A model generated the notes under the pieces. That model worked only from the letters and a program-made list of their open reading frames with translations. It did no database searches and was not told where the DNA came from. From positions 62,001 through 126,000 of the forward strand of contig NZ_QNRR01000016.1 in NCBI RefSeq assembly GCF_003315205.1: a stretch of 64,000 nt of DNA, read 5' to 3'. The position numbers and the translations under genes were made by a program. Shown here one piece after another: positions 34,958 to 44,081 of this stretch (within the stretch, counting starts at the first letter, position 1; every line of letters begins with the position of its first letter). Origin of the DNA: Roseimicrobium gellanilyticum. GTDB lineage: Bacteria > Verrucomicrobiota > Verrucomicrobiia > Verrucomicrobiales > Verrucomicrobiaceae.

Positions 34958-36427
34958 TCACTCCGCGTCCTGGGCAGGCGGCTCCGTATCCGCCTTTTCG
35001 AAACCGTGCTCCTGCATCTTCTTGCGCAGGGTCACTCGTGATATGCCGAGCCAGTCACACACCTGGCCGAGATGGGAGTCTGAAAGCGTGAGCGCCGTGC
35101 GAATCAGGCTGCGTTCCAGCCGCTCCACCAGGTCACGGTGCACCTCACCTTTGCCGGACTTCTGCGCCTCTTCCAGAGCGTGCAATACGGACTGCCGGAT
35201 GGCCTGGTCAAAGTCCGTGGTGCCGGACCCCTGCACCGCCTGCTCCACTCCGCCGCCGAGCACCGCTTCCACGAGCACCGTCGTGACTTCGTAGCCGCGG
35301 CTCCGCAGCGCGATCTGCCGCACGGCATTGCGCAGCTCACGCACATTCCCCGGCCACTCATGCTGCAGAAGGCGGTTCATCACGCGCGCAGGAATCGCCG
35401 GTCGTGGCAGTTGGTAATCCGCTGCGGCTTCCTCCAGAAAGTGCGCGATGAGCAATTCCACATCACCCTCGCGCTCACGCAAGGCGGGCAACTGAATCAC
35501 CGCCGCATTGATGCGGTAGTACAAATCTTCGCGGAAGCGCTTCTCCTCGATGCGCTGCGCCAGCGGCTGGTGGGTGGCGGCGATGATGCGCACATCAACG
35601 GGCAGTTCACGGTTGCTTCCCAGCGGCTGGATGCGGCGCTCCTGCAGGGCGCGCAGCAGCTTCACCTGCACCGGCAGCGGCAGGTCGCCAATCTCATCCA
35701 GGAACAAGGTGCCACCCTTCGCCTGCTCGAAGCGGCCCACACGATCCCGCGTGGCACCGGTGAAGGCACCACGCACGTGGCCGAAGAGTTCACTCTCCAG
35801 CAGGTTCTCCGGAATTGCTCCACAGTTCACCACCACGAAGGGTCCCGCACGACGCGCGCTGTGATGGCAGATGGCACGCGCCACCAGTTCCTTGCCCGTG
35901 CCCGTCTCTCCAAGAATCAACACACTCGTGTCCGTGGGCGCGATGCGGCCGATATCCTTCCACACGGTCAGCATGCCACGGCTGCGGCCCAGCAGGCCGG
36001 GATCCTTTGGCGAGGTTGCCGTGGCCCTCGACCTGCGTGATTCACTTCCTGCAGATTTGCTGGCACGCACCGCCTCCGCCACCAGCTTCAGCAGGTCCTC
36101 CAGATCAAAGGGCTTCAGCACATAGTCATAGGCGCCGCGCTTGATGGCCTCGATGGCGAGCTCGCTGTTGCCATGCGCGGTCATGAGAATCACGGGCCGC
36201 AGCGGATGTTTCTCGCGCAGGGTCTCCAGCAGTTCCATCCCACCCATGCCCGGCAGACGCAGATCCGTCATCACGAGGTCATAGGTCCCCTCGCCTGCCT
36301 TCGCCAGACCGTCTCGGCCATCATGGCACACCGTCACGGAATAGTCTTCCGCAGCGAGGATCATCTCCAGCGACGCCGCGATATCCACGTCGTCCTCCAC
36401 CACGAGGATGGCGCCACTCCGGCCCAT
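34958..36427 (-). CDS. NtrC-family sigma-54-dependent response regulator
   Basis: 489 residues. Receiver at 1-120 with Asp55 as phosphorylation site (VMTDLRLPG). AAA+ domain at about 145-380: Walker A GETGTGKE 173-180, the sigma-54-contacting GAFTGA loop 220-225, Walker B GGTLFLDEIGDLP, and arginine-finger region RFREDLYYRIN. Fis-type HTH at the C-terminus (QVCDWLGISRVTLRKKMQEH). It remodels sigma-54 polymerase for open-complex formation. The gene starts 2 bases after the stop of the histidine kinase, so the two are a cognate pair. Likely targets include the sigma-54 sites at 33272 and 34818. Confidence 0.95.
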   Translation of the reverse strand: MGRSGAILVVEDDVDIAASLEMILAAEDYSVTVCHDGRDGLAKAGEGTYDLVMTDLRLPGMGGMELLETLREKHPLRPVILMTAHGNSELAIEAIKRGAYDYVLKPFDLEDLLKLVAEAVRASKSAGSESRRSRATATSPKDPGLLGRSRGMLTVWKDIGRIAPTDTSVLILGETGTGKELVARAICHHSARRAGPFVVVNCGAIPENLLESELFGHVRGAFTGATRDRVGRFEQAKGGTLFLDEIGDLPLPVQVKLLRALQERRIQPLGSNRELPVDVRIIAATHQPLAQRIEEKRFREDLYYRINAAVIQLPALREREGDVELLIAHFLEEAAADYQLPRPAIPARVMNRLLQHEWPGNVRELRNAVRQIALRSRGYEVTTVLVEAVLGGGVEQAVQGSGTTDFDQAIRQSVLHALEEAQKSGKGEVHRDLVERLERSLIRTALTLSDSHLGQVCDWLGISRVTLRKKMQEHGFEKADTEPPAQDAE

Positions 36428-36429
36428 GC

Positions 36430-37545
36430 CTAGGACGTCTCCTTTCCTGCGAGAGGAATGCGGAACTCAAAGCAGGCACCGCGATCTCCCTTGCGATTCC
36501 ACGCATGGATGGAGCCACCCCACTTCTCCACGGACAAGCGGCAGAAGTACAATCCCAGCCCGGACTGGCCCGCATTCTTCGAGCCCTGTACAAACGGCTG
36601 GAAAAGACGCTCCTGCAGATGCGTCTCGATGCCGGTGCCCTGGTCCTCCACACGGCACACACCCATGCGGCCTTCCTTCTCAAAGTAGATGCCCACGGTG
36701 CCACCTTCCTTGCTGTGGCGGATGGCATTCACCAGCAGGTTCTCAATCACCCGGCTCAGCGTCAGCTTCTCTGCCGCGACCGGCAGGGAAGGTCCGAAGA
36801 AAGGACACAGCGATACGCCCGCCTCCGCTGCCTGTGCAGCCAGTGCTGCGGCTGTCTCCGCACCCACCGCCACGAGGTCCGGTGCATCGGGACCATCGAG
36901 ATCACCCGCGGAATCCAAATCCGTGGCGAACGCCTCGGCAATGACGCGGATCAATTTCCGCTGACGCTCCGCCTGCACCATGATGCGCTGCACGGAGGAG
37001 CGAAGTCCTCCGTGTCCCTCGCCCAGGTGGCGGTTGATGTGCTGGAGATTCATCAGCACCGTCGTGGCCGGATTCCCCAGGTCATGCATGATACACTCCA
37101 GCAGCACCTGCCTCTTCTCCAGGTCCTTCATCAGGCGGCGACGATTGAGGCTCTGGTCATGCGAGCTCTGCACAAAGGTCTGCTCCTCACGCCAGCGCTC
37201 ATCCGCCGGCAGGATCATCAGCAGGTCCTCGCTGCCCACGCCACGAATGGCTATCGCTTCAAAGAACCGGCGTGCATTGGCAATGGTCTCCTCCCAGATG
37301 CCGGAGCGCAGGGACTCACCCACCCCGCGATCCCAGAACTCCGCACCGATACCGCTGGTGAAGTCTTCAAGAAACAATGAGCGCTCGCGGAACTCCTGCT
37401 CCGAGCCGAACGCGATCTCCCACCAGAGGGGCGGTGTATCCAGCAGGCGGAACTCGCCCGTCTTGCCCTCGCGCACCAGCACCACGGCTTCGAGCGCACC
37501 CAGCGCCAGGCGGCGCAGTTCATCATCCATGGGACCACCATTCAT
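36430..37545 (-). CDS. Soluble sensor histidine kinase
   Basis: 371 residues with no transmembrane segment, so it senses a cytoplasmic signal. The N-terminal 140 residues resemble a small PAS-like or unknown input domain. H-box CIMHDLGNP with His154, N-box NLLVNAIRHS with Asn273, G1 DQGTGI 301-306 and G2 SGLGLYFCR 328-336 make the kinase complete. It overlaps the upstream GTPase gene by 4 bases (ATGA) and ends 2 bases before the NtrC-type gene, a translationally coupled layout. The GTPase is a candidate input partner, by context only. Confidence 0.92.
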   Translation of the reverse strand: MNGGPMDDELRRLALGALEAVVLVREGKTGEFRLLDTPPLWWEIAFGSEQEFRERSLFLEDFTSGIGAEFWDRGVGESLRSGIWEETIANARRFFEAIAIRGVGSEDLLMILPADERWREEQTFVQSSHDQSLNRRRLMKDLEKRQVLLECIMHDLGNPATTVLMNLQHINRHLGEGHGGLRSSVQRIMVQAERQRKLIRVIAEAFATDLDSAGDLDGPDAPDLVAVGAETAAALAAQAAEAGVSLCPFFGPSLPVAAEKLTLSRVIENLLVNAIRHSKEGGTVGIYFEKEGRMGVCRVEDQGTGIETHLQERLFQPFVQGSKNAGQSGLGLYFCRLSVEKWGGSIHAWNRKGDRGACFEFRIPLAGKETS

Positions 37546-38066
37546 ACCAGTCGCTGGGTTTCATTTTCCGAGCCGCCGCACATGCGACGCGCCAGCAGGT
37601 CAAAGGCCTCCGCGACCTGCTCTCCGGTGCGCGCGCTGGTGCTCATCACTTCAATCCCCTCCTCGCGGAAGCGGGCGAGATCCTTGGCTTCCACTTCCCA
37701 CTCATTCACGAGGTCGTGCTTGTTGATGAGTAGCAGCGAGGGCACTCCGGGGAAACGCGCCATGACTTCCTCACGCTCTGTGCGGATGGTATCCAGCGTC
37801 TCCGCACGTGTGCCATCCGCCACATACAGGATGCCCGCGGCCCCCTGCAGGTAGGACTTTCGCACCGACTGGAATTCATCACTCCCCGCGAGGTCCCAGA
37901 CCATCAGGCGCACCTCCTGCCCATTCGCCACCACGGTGCGCTGGTCAATCTTCACACCCACCGTGGACAGATAGTTATCCGAAAACATGCCGCTGACGAA
38001 CTGCCTCACGAGGCTCGTCTTCCCCACGGCATAGGCTCCTATCAGGCAAACCTTCTTCTTGATCAT
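37542..38066 (-). CDS. Ras/Rab-like small GTPase
   Basis: 174 residues. All G motifs are present: P-loop GAYAVGKT 10-17, switch I Thr35, DLAG at 58-61 in place of DTAG, NKHD 115-118, and TSA 143-145. It resembles bacterial Rab-like or MglA-type small GTPases rather than translation or Era GTPases. It overlaps the preceding OmpA-like gene and the following kinase gene by 4 bases each, so all three are translated as a coupled unit. A GTP-dependent switch that controls the kinase or the OmpA-like protein is the likely role. Confidence 0.93.
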   Translation of the reverse strand: MIKKKVCLIGAYAVGKTSLVRQFVSGMFSDNYLSTVGVKIDQRTVVANGQEVRLMVWDLAGSDEFQSVRKSYLQGAAGILYVADGTRAETLDTIRTEREEVMARFPGVPSLLLINKHDLVNEWEVEAKDLARFREEGIEVMSTSARTGEQVAEAFDLLARRMCGGSENETQRLV

Positions 38067-40000
38067 CGCTGTGACTTTACCTCCTTCGTGTTCCCTTGCA
38101 CCTCGATTGCCCGCACGGTGATGCCGGCACCCGAACGGCCCAGGTCTTCGCTAAGCTTGAGCGCCATCCGGCTCTCCTGAATACCCGCTTCGCGCAACAA
38201 ATCTCTCACTTGCTGCGTGCGCTGGTGCTCCACCTCGCGGTTCGCATCACGGTTGGCCCCAATGAGCGGGTGCGCGATGACCTCGAAGGAAAACTCGTGG
38301 CCCAACTCCCTGCCCACGCGATCCACATCGACCACCAGAGCGCGGAGTTCATCCCTCTTCTTCTGGTCCACCACCTGCAGCGTGCCTTCGAAGTACTCCA
38401 CCGCCGCCGCATCCAGGGCCGAGCGCAGGCGTTCGAGTTCTGCCGCAGAGGCATTGCCCAGGCCAGAGGCGTCCACCTTGAGCCAGCGTGAGAGCGGCTC
38501 GATGCGCGCCTTCACCTTCGCGAGGTCCGCCACACTGAGCGCACCACGCAGTGTGACCGCGTCTCCTGCTTCAGAAAAGGTGATGCTCAATCCCTTCGCA
38601 TCCGCCATCAGACTGCGGAAGAGAGTCTCCACCAGCAGGCGGGTGCGGGCCTTGTCTTCCTCAAGACGACCGGACAAGGCCTTCCCGTCTGCCGTGGCGG
38701 AGGCTGCAGCGGTGCCCAGGTCAGCCTGGAGTTTCTCCAAAGAGGCACCCACCTTGCGCCGCTCCTCCTCCAGACGCTCCTCACGCACCTTGGCAAAGGC
38801 CGGGTCCATCGAGGTCATCAGCGCGAAATCCAGCTTCACGGTCGCGGGGTCGATGCCGTACCCGGCAAACTTCTCACTGGGCTCCGCAGCGAGCGGATCA
38901 CGCAGGCCACGCATCGTGCGGTGCGTCTTCCACCAGCCACGCTTCTCCACAGAAGTGATGGCCACGCCCGGACTGGCCCGGAGCGCATCTTCATAGCGGT
39001 CCCACTTCGCCTGCTCACGAGCACTGGCCACCAGCCATGCGGTGACACCGGCTGCGACAAGACCCAGGAACAACCACGCGCGCCACATCCCGCCGCCACC
39101 ACCTCCACTCTCGGACGACTCGGCACGATTCTCCACCAGCGCGCGGCGCAGAATGGGGCGCTCGGGCTCCAGCTCGGCGGTGTTTCCGGAAAAGTTCTCC
39201 AGCTTCCCACCCAAGCGCGCATGCAGCTCCTCCAGCAGTGCCTTGAGCTGCTCCCGCACAGAGGCTGGCGGCACACCATGCACCACGGCAGCGAGCACCA
39301 GCGACGGTCCTGCCTCGATGAGCACCTCGCGATCTCCAAAGACAAAGCCATCCAGCTCGGAGGCATCCTCATCACCTTCCGTGCCCGGCTTGCCGAAGGA
39401 ATCCTTCACAAAGCTGCGAATCGCGGTGAACATGCCGGAGACCAGATCCGCCTCATCCCCCGCTTCATCCACGGGATTGCGCGCCACATGCAGCAGCAGC
39501 AGGCCCGTGTCCCGCTGCATGAGATACACTTCATCAATGCGGAAGCTGCGCGTCTTCAGCAGCACATACTCGGAGTACGGCTTCCCCGCGAGCTTCGCCT
39601 GCAGGCGCCACTTCAGGCGCTCCGCGGAGGTGGTGTTGCGGATGGTCTCATTGAGGTCCTTCACCATGCCGCGAAACAGATCCACGACATAACTGCGAAT
39701 CGCCGGACCCATGATGGGGAAAAGCGCGTTCGACAGCTTCGACTTGTCCTCGGAAATGCTCCGCTGGATGGCCGACTCCGTGCCGGGCTGGAGGGCGGCC
39801 ACGAGTTCCTCAAAGGATTTGCCACCACGCTCCTTGCGTTGTTTCAGGGCCGCCGCCAGATCCTTGGACAGACGCTCCAGCGAGGAGGCATCCAGGGAAT
39901 CCAGCCTCTGGCGGAATGCGGCGATATCGCGCAACTCATCTCCCAGCATCAGCTCCTTGAGCTGGTGCAGGCTGTCTGAGGATTTCGGCTCAGCGCTCAT
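38063..40000 (-). CDS. Large membrane protein with divergent OmpA-like C-terminus
   Basis: 645 residues from the ATG at 40000. A soluble N-terminal part (about 1-300) with HQLKELMLGDELRDIAAFRQ; a Gly-run then one transmembrane segment at about 303-325 (WRAWLFLGLVAAGVTAWLV); a helical part; and a C-terminal domain (FEVIAHPLIGANRDANREVE, then RTQQVRDLLREAGI) that keeps an OmpA/Pal-like order but not its peptidoglycan-binding residues clearly. The soluble part is cytoplasmic, where the GTPase can reach it. The N-terminal motif resembles that of the next protein upstream (IRELIFGEQM). Confidence 0.65.
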   Translation of the reverse strand: MSAEPKSSDSLHQLKELMLGDELRDIAAFRQRLDSLDASSLERLSKDLAAALKQRKERGGKSFEELVAALQPGTESAIQRSISEDKSKLSNALFPIMGPAIRSYVVDLFRGMVKDLNETIRNTTSAERLKWRLQAKLAGKPYSEYVLLKTRSFRIDEVYLMQRDTGLLLLHVARNPVDEAGDEADLVSGMFTAIRSFVKDSFGKPGTEGDEDASELDGFVFGDREVLIEAGPSLVLAAVVHGVPPASVREQLKALLEELHARLGGKLENFSGNTAELEPERPILRRALVENRAESSESGGGGGGMWRAWLFLGLVAAGVTAWLVASAREQAKWDRYEDALRASPGVAITSVEKRGWWKTHRTMRGLRDPLAAEPSEKFAGYGIDPATVKLDFALMTSMDPAFAKVREERLEEERRKVGASLEKLQADLGTAAASATADGKALSGRLEEDKARTRLLVETLFRSLMADAKGLSITFSEAGDAVTLRGALSVADLAKVKARIEPLSRWLKVDASGLGNASAAELERLRSALDAAAVEYFEGTLQVVDQKKRDELRALVVDVDRVGRELGHEFSFEVIAHPLIGANRDANREVEHQRTQQVRDLLREAGIQESRMALKLSEDLGRSGAGITVRAIEVQGNTKEVKSQR

Positions 40001-40113
40001 GGAAGGGATGATGGCAGTGGACCGCGGCACCCTCCAGCTTCCGCTGGAGCCTGCAGCTCCCGCTCATGACAAGGCATGAGCCTCCGACGCCATTCGCGAA
40101 CTCACACTCACCA

Positions 40114-40455
40114 TCACTGACCACGCAGACCGGCAGCGATCCTTTCCAGGGCAGCCGCCAGTTCCAGCCGGGGCACGGAGGCCTTCTCGACATCATTGGC
40201 CCGCTTTTCGAAATTGGAGCGCAACTCGGCCAGGCTGGACTCCACCATCTTCCGAAGCGAATCGACCTCTGCGGTCAGCTTCGACTCAATCTGGGAAAAC
40301 CGCGCGTCATAGCCGACCATCTGCTCGCCGAAAATCAGCTCGCGGATTTTGTCCACATTGTTGCCAGCATTGCCACTGGCGGCAGGAGCGCGATCACCTC
40401 CGGCGCCATTGGCGTCACCCTGGTAGGTGCCATTCGCCGATTGTTCGTTGTTCAT
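40114..40455 (-). CDS. Small coiled-coil protein of the GTPase operon
   Basis: 113 residues. A Gly/Ala/Asn-rich head, then KIRELIFGEQMVGYDARFSQ and a coiled coil to about residue 108 (SKLTAEVDSLRKMVESSLAE). The L-x-F-G-x-Q/D-E motif resembles LKELMLGDELRDIAAF of the 645-aa protein, so they may share a docking peptide. First gene of the operon. A TTGACA is seen on the minus strand about 85 bases upstream, with only a poor -10. Confidence 0.65.
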   Translation of the reverse strand: MNNEQSANGTYQGDANGAGGDRAPAASGNAGNNVDKIRELIFGEQMVGYDARFSQIESKLTAEVDSLRKMVESSLAELRSNFEKRANDVEKASVPRLELAAALERIAAGLRGQ

Positions 40456-40613
40456 CAGTAGGGAAAGGGTTGGTTTTGTGCAGGCGAGATACCTAGGGAG
40501 AGATCAAAGACCGTTCCCACCATGTCAAGGACGCAATCTTACTGAAATTCTAAACAAGGCGCCACGGGTATTGGAGACTTCGTTCAGCCCCTTCGATGCC
40601 CTCCAGGGCGATT

Positions 40614-40746
40614 TGAGGTGAACTGCAGCCGTTTTTACGCCGAAAGCGTTGTACATTGTCCAACCCAGCTCCGCGGGGTCAGCCTGTGAAGCTGGTACCA
40701 CCTCGGGTGAGATGGCAGAGTCTTCGGAACTCTGAAATAGAGACCT
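40614..40746. repeat. REP-4 repeat
   Basis: Contains TTTTTACGCCGAAAGCGTTG and ACATTGTCCAACCCA, then an inner GTCAGCCTGTGAAGCTGGTA. The same order occurs at 44082-44211, and in reverse at 44291-44390. Confidence 0.8.
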
Positions 40747-40816
40747 TCTGACGAATACTCACCGGCGCGTGTGAGAGACTCCAGGGCAGCTTGTGGAATC
40801 TGGGGTGGTGCGCAGC

Positions 40817-40843
40817 ATCCACGCACGGAGTGCTCGGACCACC
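40817..40843. repeat. REP-1 unit, decayed
   Basis: An inverted unit with several substitutions (ACGCACGGAGTGCTCGGACC). No partner is seen. With the REP-4 unit it makes up the visible content of the gene-free 40456-40976. Confidence 0.6.
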
Positions 40844-40976
40844 GTGAGCACCCGAAGGTTTCTTCACTCCGCTGAATCCCCCTTCAAACTGCGGCGAACA
40901 ACAGAAACATCGCAGCCAACCGTGCAGGTTTGCGTCGAATCAATGCGACTAGTCATCACACCCCCAAAAACCCACC

Positions 40977-41231
40977 ATGACCTCCACGTCTCCCCCAAGT
41001 CGTGTCGATTGCCGTGTCCTGTCCTACACCCTGCTCCACATCTGCGAGCATCTGCCTGATGGCTTCTGCCTTCAGGATGTCATTGATCGTGTCCTCGAAG
41101 AAGCCCCCGAGATTCTGGAGGACTTGCCCCGCGTCTGGGCCTACCTGAGAGCGGATGAGCACGTGCAATGCTGCGGCATTGACGGCGCGCACTACCGGAT
41201 CTCGAAGCACTATGTGGACAGGGACGCGTAG
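40977..41231 (+). CDS. Small hypothetical protein
   Basis: 84 residues, soluble: LSYTLLHICEHLPDGFCLQD and APEILEDLPRVWAYLRADEH. Four Cys are spread along the chain (DCRV, HICEH, FCLQ, QCCG has two). No family is recognised. It stands alone between repeat clusters; the frame is supported by its regular helix pattern and codon use. Confidence 0.45.
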   Translation: MTSTSPPSRVDCRVLSYTLLHICEHLPDGFCLQDVIDRVLEEAPEILEDLPRVWAYLRADEHVQCCGIDGAHYRISKHYVDRDA

Positions 41232-41249
41232 ATTGGTGATCCGCCGATC

Positions 41250-41642
41250 GTGGTCCGCCCACTCCGTGTGCGGTCAGGAGCAGCGTAGCGAGGTGATGTT
41301 ATCTCCCCCTTCACCTCACGCGTGAACGAAGCGACTGTCTCGCAGGGAGTGGCACTAGCCTTAGTGCCGGTGGTGAGCAAAATGGGTGCGGAGCCTTTCC
41401 TTCCGAAATCCTACGGACGCTTCCAAGCTCTTCGTGTGGCTACGCTGCATATGACGGCACTAAGCTAGTGCCGCTCCCTGCGAGTCGTTGTCTCCTGTGT
41501 CAGGGAGTGGCATCCTGAGGAGCTTGTTCAAAGCCAAAATGGGAGCAGGAATGCCCCCACTCCTTGAGCAGAGGCGATGTCATATGAGGTAGCCGCACAC
41601 TGACCGCACACGGAGTGGGCGGACCACTCCGTGTGCGGTCAG
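41250..41642. repeat. REP-1 units enclosing a large inverted repeat
   Basis: A forward REP-1 unit at 41250-41277 and a fused back-to-back unit at 41600-41642 (a 17-bp perfect stem, 9-base loop). Between them, 41328-41370 and 41455-41495 are inverted arms sharing CTCGCAGGGAG and GGCACTAGC-TTAGTGCCG. The gene-free stretch is 41232-41678. Confidence 0.85.
41536..41569 (-). terminator. Terminator-family hairpin
   Basis: On the minus strand GTGGGGGCATTCCTGCTCCC then ATTTT, with the stem partly by G-T pairs. It follows the minus-strand gene ending at 41679 and resembles the hairpins at 9239 and 63260. Confidence 0.6.
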
Positions 41643-41678
41643 CAAGCCTGCCTTCGCCCTTCATCACTGCCATCGCCA

Positions 41679-42221
41679 CTACGGCGTGGCAGTGACGAAG
41701 TCTGAAGCGCCGCCACCAAGGTCATACAGCCGCCGCACCACAAAGGGCGTGGCGCTTTTGCTGTAGGTCATGATCCGAACCTCGTCCTCCCGCCTGCAGG
41801 CCACATGCACTCCCTCCGCAAAACCCACATACGGGGCACTGGGCGGCAGCTCGGGTAGCAAGTCGCGCGCCTCGTCTGTGTGATAGGGACCGAGGTGCCT
41901 TGTTCTCGAAGACTGCCGACCGCGATTGTACACTTCTCGCACGGTGTACACCGTTCTCTCGCGGAGATTGATGGTCATCACCATTCCGACTCTGATGTGG
42001 TTGCCCAGAAACCACAAACATCGAATCTCGTTCTCAGGACACTCGGAAAGGTAGGATTTGAAATACCTGAAGTTCGCCATCCGCATCTGCGCATTGATGT
42101 CCTCCACCGTTTCAGGCGGGGTGTCTTCCGGATCGATTGTGTCAGGAAATGGAACTGTATCCCTGATGCCTCCGGCACCCAGTAACGCAGCAAGGATGGT
42201 GATGCAGGCTTTCTTCAACAT
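41679..42221 (-). CDS. Hypothetical secreted protein
   Basis: 180 residues from the ATG at 42221. Short signal-like N-terminus (MLKKACITILAALLGAGG). Mature part acidic (DTVPFPDTIDPEDTPPETVE), then RCLWFLGNHIRVGMVMTINL, which looks like a beta-rich fold. Function unknown. A longer frame to 42419 has no support. Confidence 0.5.
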   Translation of the reverse strand: MLKKACITILAALLGAGGIRDTVPFPDTIDPEDTPPETVEDINAQMRMANFRYFKSYLSECPENEIRCLWFLGNHIRVGMVMTINLRERTVYTVREVYNRGRQSSRTRHLGPYHTDEARDLLPELPPSAPYVGFAEGVHVACRREDEVRIMTYSKSATPFVVRRLYDLGGGASDFVTATP

Positions 42222-42393
42222 GGTGGCTCCCCATGAGCGCCACGCGCGAGCCTGGGGAATATTGGAAATTCGAGCGGCAGGATCAAGCCCAAGGCCCGTT
42301 CGCATGCAGCTCGACGAACGTTGTCGGCGACATGTCGTGACAAGCCCGTGAATACCATGGTACTCCTCATGCCTGTCACCCAGCGCACCCCCC

Positions 42394-43815
42394 ATGCAAC
42401 GACGCTCTCTCCTTGCCATCTTGCTCCTTCTCTTCGCAGTCCAGGCACAGGCGGACTTCGCAGCCTACAGCGGCATCCACGAAGTCACTGCCAGGAAAGG
42501 AACGCTCACGTTTCGCCACGTGCACAACTGGAACTCTCCCAAACTGCAACCTCTGTTCGCCGACCTGAATCACCACGAGACCTTCTTTTCTCCCGCCAAT
42601 GACTTTGCCCACGTGGAGGTTCGCGATGGCAATCGCGTGCTGTTCCGGTCCCCTTCTCCGGGACTCACGCACCTTTGGATTTCGCCGGATGGCCAGTTCT
42701 TTGTCGGTCTCTCCACCATCATGCTTTACAATCCCTACCAGCTCGTGGTCTGGCAGCGTGATGGCACCGTATTGTACCGCCAGCACATCTCTCACGAGGT
42801 GGCGCGGCTGACACCGGAACAACAGCGTAGCTTTGCGAAGAAGTTCCCCAAGGCGGAAAAGTTTCTCTCTGCCCGCTACTTCACGTATGGCAATGGGGTT
42901 TATCTCGACTACTCCATCCTCGGCGTTCCCAACGAGATTGGAACGAGGGCCTGGGACTACCTCACCCCCTTCCGCGTCAGTCATCCGTATTCGGATGACT
43001 TCAGCGAATCTGTCACGAACTACGTCGGGTGGTTTCACGAAAAGAGCCCGCGCCCAGGCATCACGCGTGACGACACCGGGCTCACCCTTTCCCTGCGCTC
43101 ACCGACCGGGAGGCAGATGACCATTCCCATCCAGCGATTTCAGCCTGCGGAATTCACCGATCGCACGGACATCGACCCTTTCTACTTCGCCGCAGGCCTC
43201 TGCGTGACTGGAGCAGACATGGGATACATCAAGCCGCCCCAGTGTGATTCGTTCTTCCGCGAAGGCGGCGACCAACGCCCCGCCGAGATGCTCATCTCCG
43301 CAGCGCACGCGTGGAGCAGGAACACCGCTTCACCTGATACCACACAGCATTATTATGAACCCGATGGCAAGAGGCTGGTGGTGAAGCATGCGGCGCTCTC
43401 GCAGGCGCTGTCCGAGTTCTACGTTCAACCCGACCGCTTCACGAAAGCGGAATGGGAGGAGCGCCAAAAGTACCCCCGTGGGGAATCACGACTCACCATG
43501 GATGACTTGCTCGGCCTGGATCGCCGCAAACGTCTTTCATTTGTAGCCGGCATCTATGCGCGGTGCCATGACCCTGAAGACGGCAGCTTCCATGGCTTTC
43601 CTTCGGTGGCCATGTACGCCACCATGAAAATCCTTCGCGCTGAAGGTTGCGATGTCCCCAATCACACCCTTCACAAAGCCGTCCCCACCACGATTCATTT
43701 CAAGGTCACTCCTTCCAGAGAGGTCGCGCACCTGTTCAAGGCCGTGGACAACTGGCAACCACCGTCTGTGGAGTGGAAGCAGCGTTTCAGGTTGAGGTTG
43801 GGATTGGGACGGTAG
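42394..43815 (+). CDS. Hypothetical secreted protein
   Basis: 473 residues with a signal peptide (MQRRSLLAILLLLFAVQAQA). Mature domain: FADLNHHETFFSPANDFAHV, then WISPDGQFFVGLSTIML, resembling a beta-propeller-like repeat in the first half; the second half contains PPQCDSFFREGGDQRPAEML and KRLSFVAGIYARCHDPEDGS. No recognised family and no catalytic motif I can assign. Divergent from the 180-aa gene with a 172-base shared promoter region. Confidence 0.55.
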   Translation: MQRRSLLAILLLLFAVQAQADFAAYSGIHEVTARKGTLTFRHVHNWNSPKLQPLFADLNHHETFFSPANDFAHVEVRDGNRVLFRSPSPGLTHLWISPDGQFFVGLSTIMLYNPYQLVVWQRDGTVLYRQHISHEVARLTPEQQRSFAKKFPKAEKFLSARYFTYGNGVYLDYSILGVPNEIGTRAWDYLTPFRVSHPYSDDFSESVTNYVGWFHEKSPRPGITRDDTGLTLSLRSPTGRQMTIPIQRFQPAEFTDRTDIDPFYFAAGLCVTGADMGYIKPPQCDSFFREGGDQRPAEMLISAAHAWSRNTASPDTTQHYYEPDGKRLVVKHAALSQALSEFYVQPDRFTKAEWEERQKYPRGESRLTMDDLLGLDRRKRLSFVAGIYARCHDPEDGSFHGFPSVAMYATMKILRAEGCDVPNHTLHKAVPTTIHFKVTPSREVAHLFKAVDNWQPPSVEWKQRFRLRLGLGR

Positions 43816-43875
43816 TTCATCTCACGTTCCCGGCGCATCGCGCGCAACCACGGCTCCCAAGTTCACGCCACGTTC

Positions 43876-44073
43876 ATGGATCAAACCAGCTTTTCACTAC
43901 TCGCTGGATTGCTTGTCGGTTCACACGTTGGAGCTCTTGTGGTACGCAACTTCACGGGATGGAGCCTGTGGCTCGCCTATCCCACGGGTGGACTGGTTGG
44001 GTTTCTGCTGTTTGCAGCCGCGACATTTTTGATGATTGCGTGCATGGCCTGGCTGCGTGCCAGGAAGCAATAG
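43876..44073 (+). CDS. Small membrane protein
   Basis: 65 residues with two hydrophobic segments (LLAGLLVGSHVGALVV and LVGFLLFAAATFLMIACMAW) and a basic C-terminus (RARKQ). Downstream of the 473-aa gene by 60 bases on the same strand. Function unknown. Confidence 0.5.
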   Translation: MDQTSFSLLAGLLVGSHVGALVVRNFTGWSLWLAYPTGGLVGFLLFAAATFLMIACMAWLRARKQ

Positions 44074-44081
44074 AGCGTTTT

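Noticed and set aside
40456-40560. Sigma-54 promoter for the GTPase operon
   Set aside because: No GG-N10-GC pattern is seen; only a TTGACA with a poor -10.
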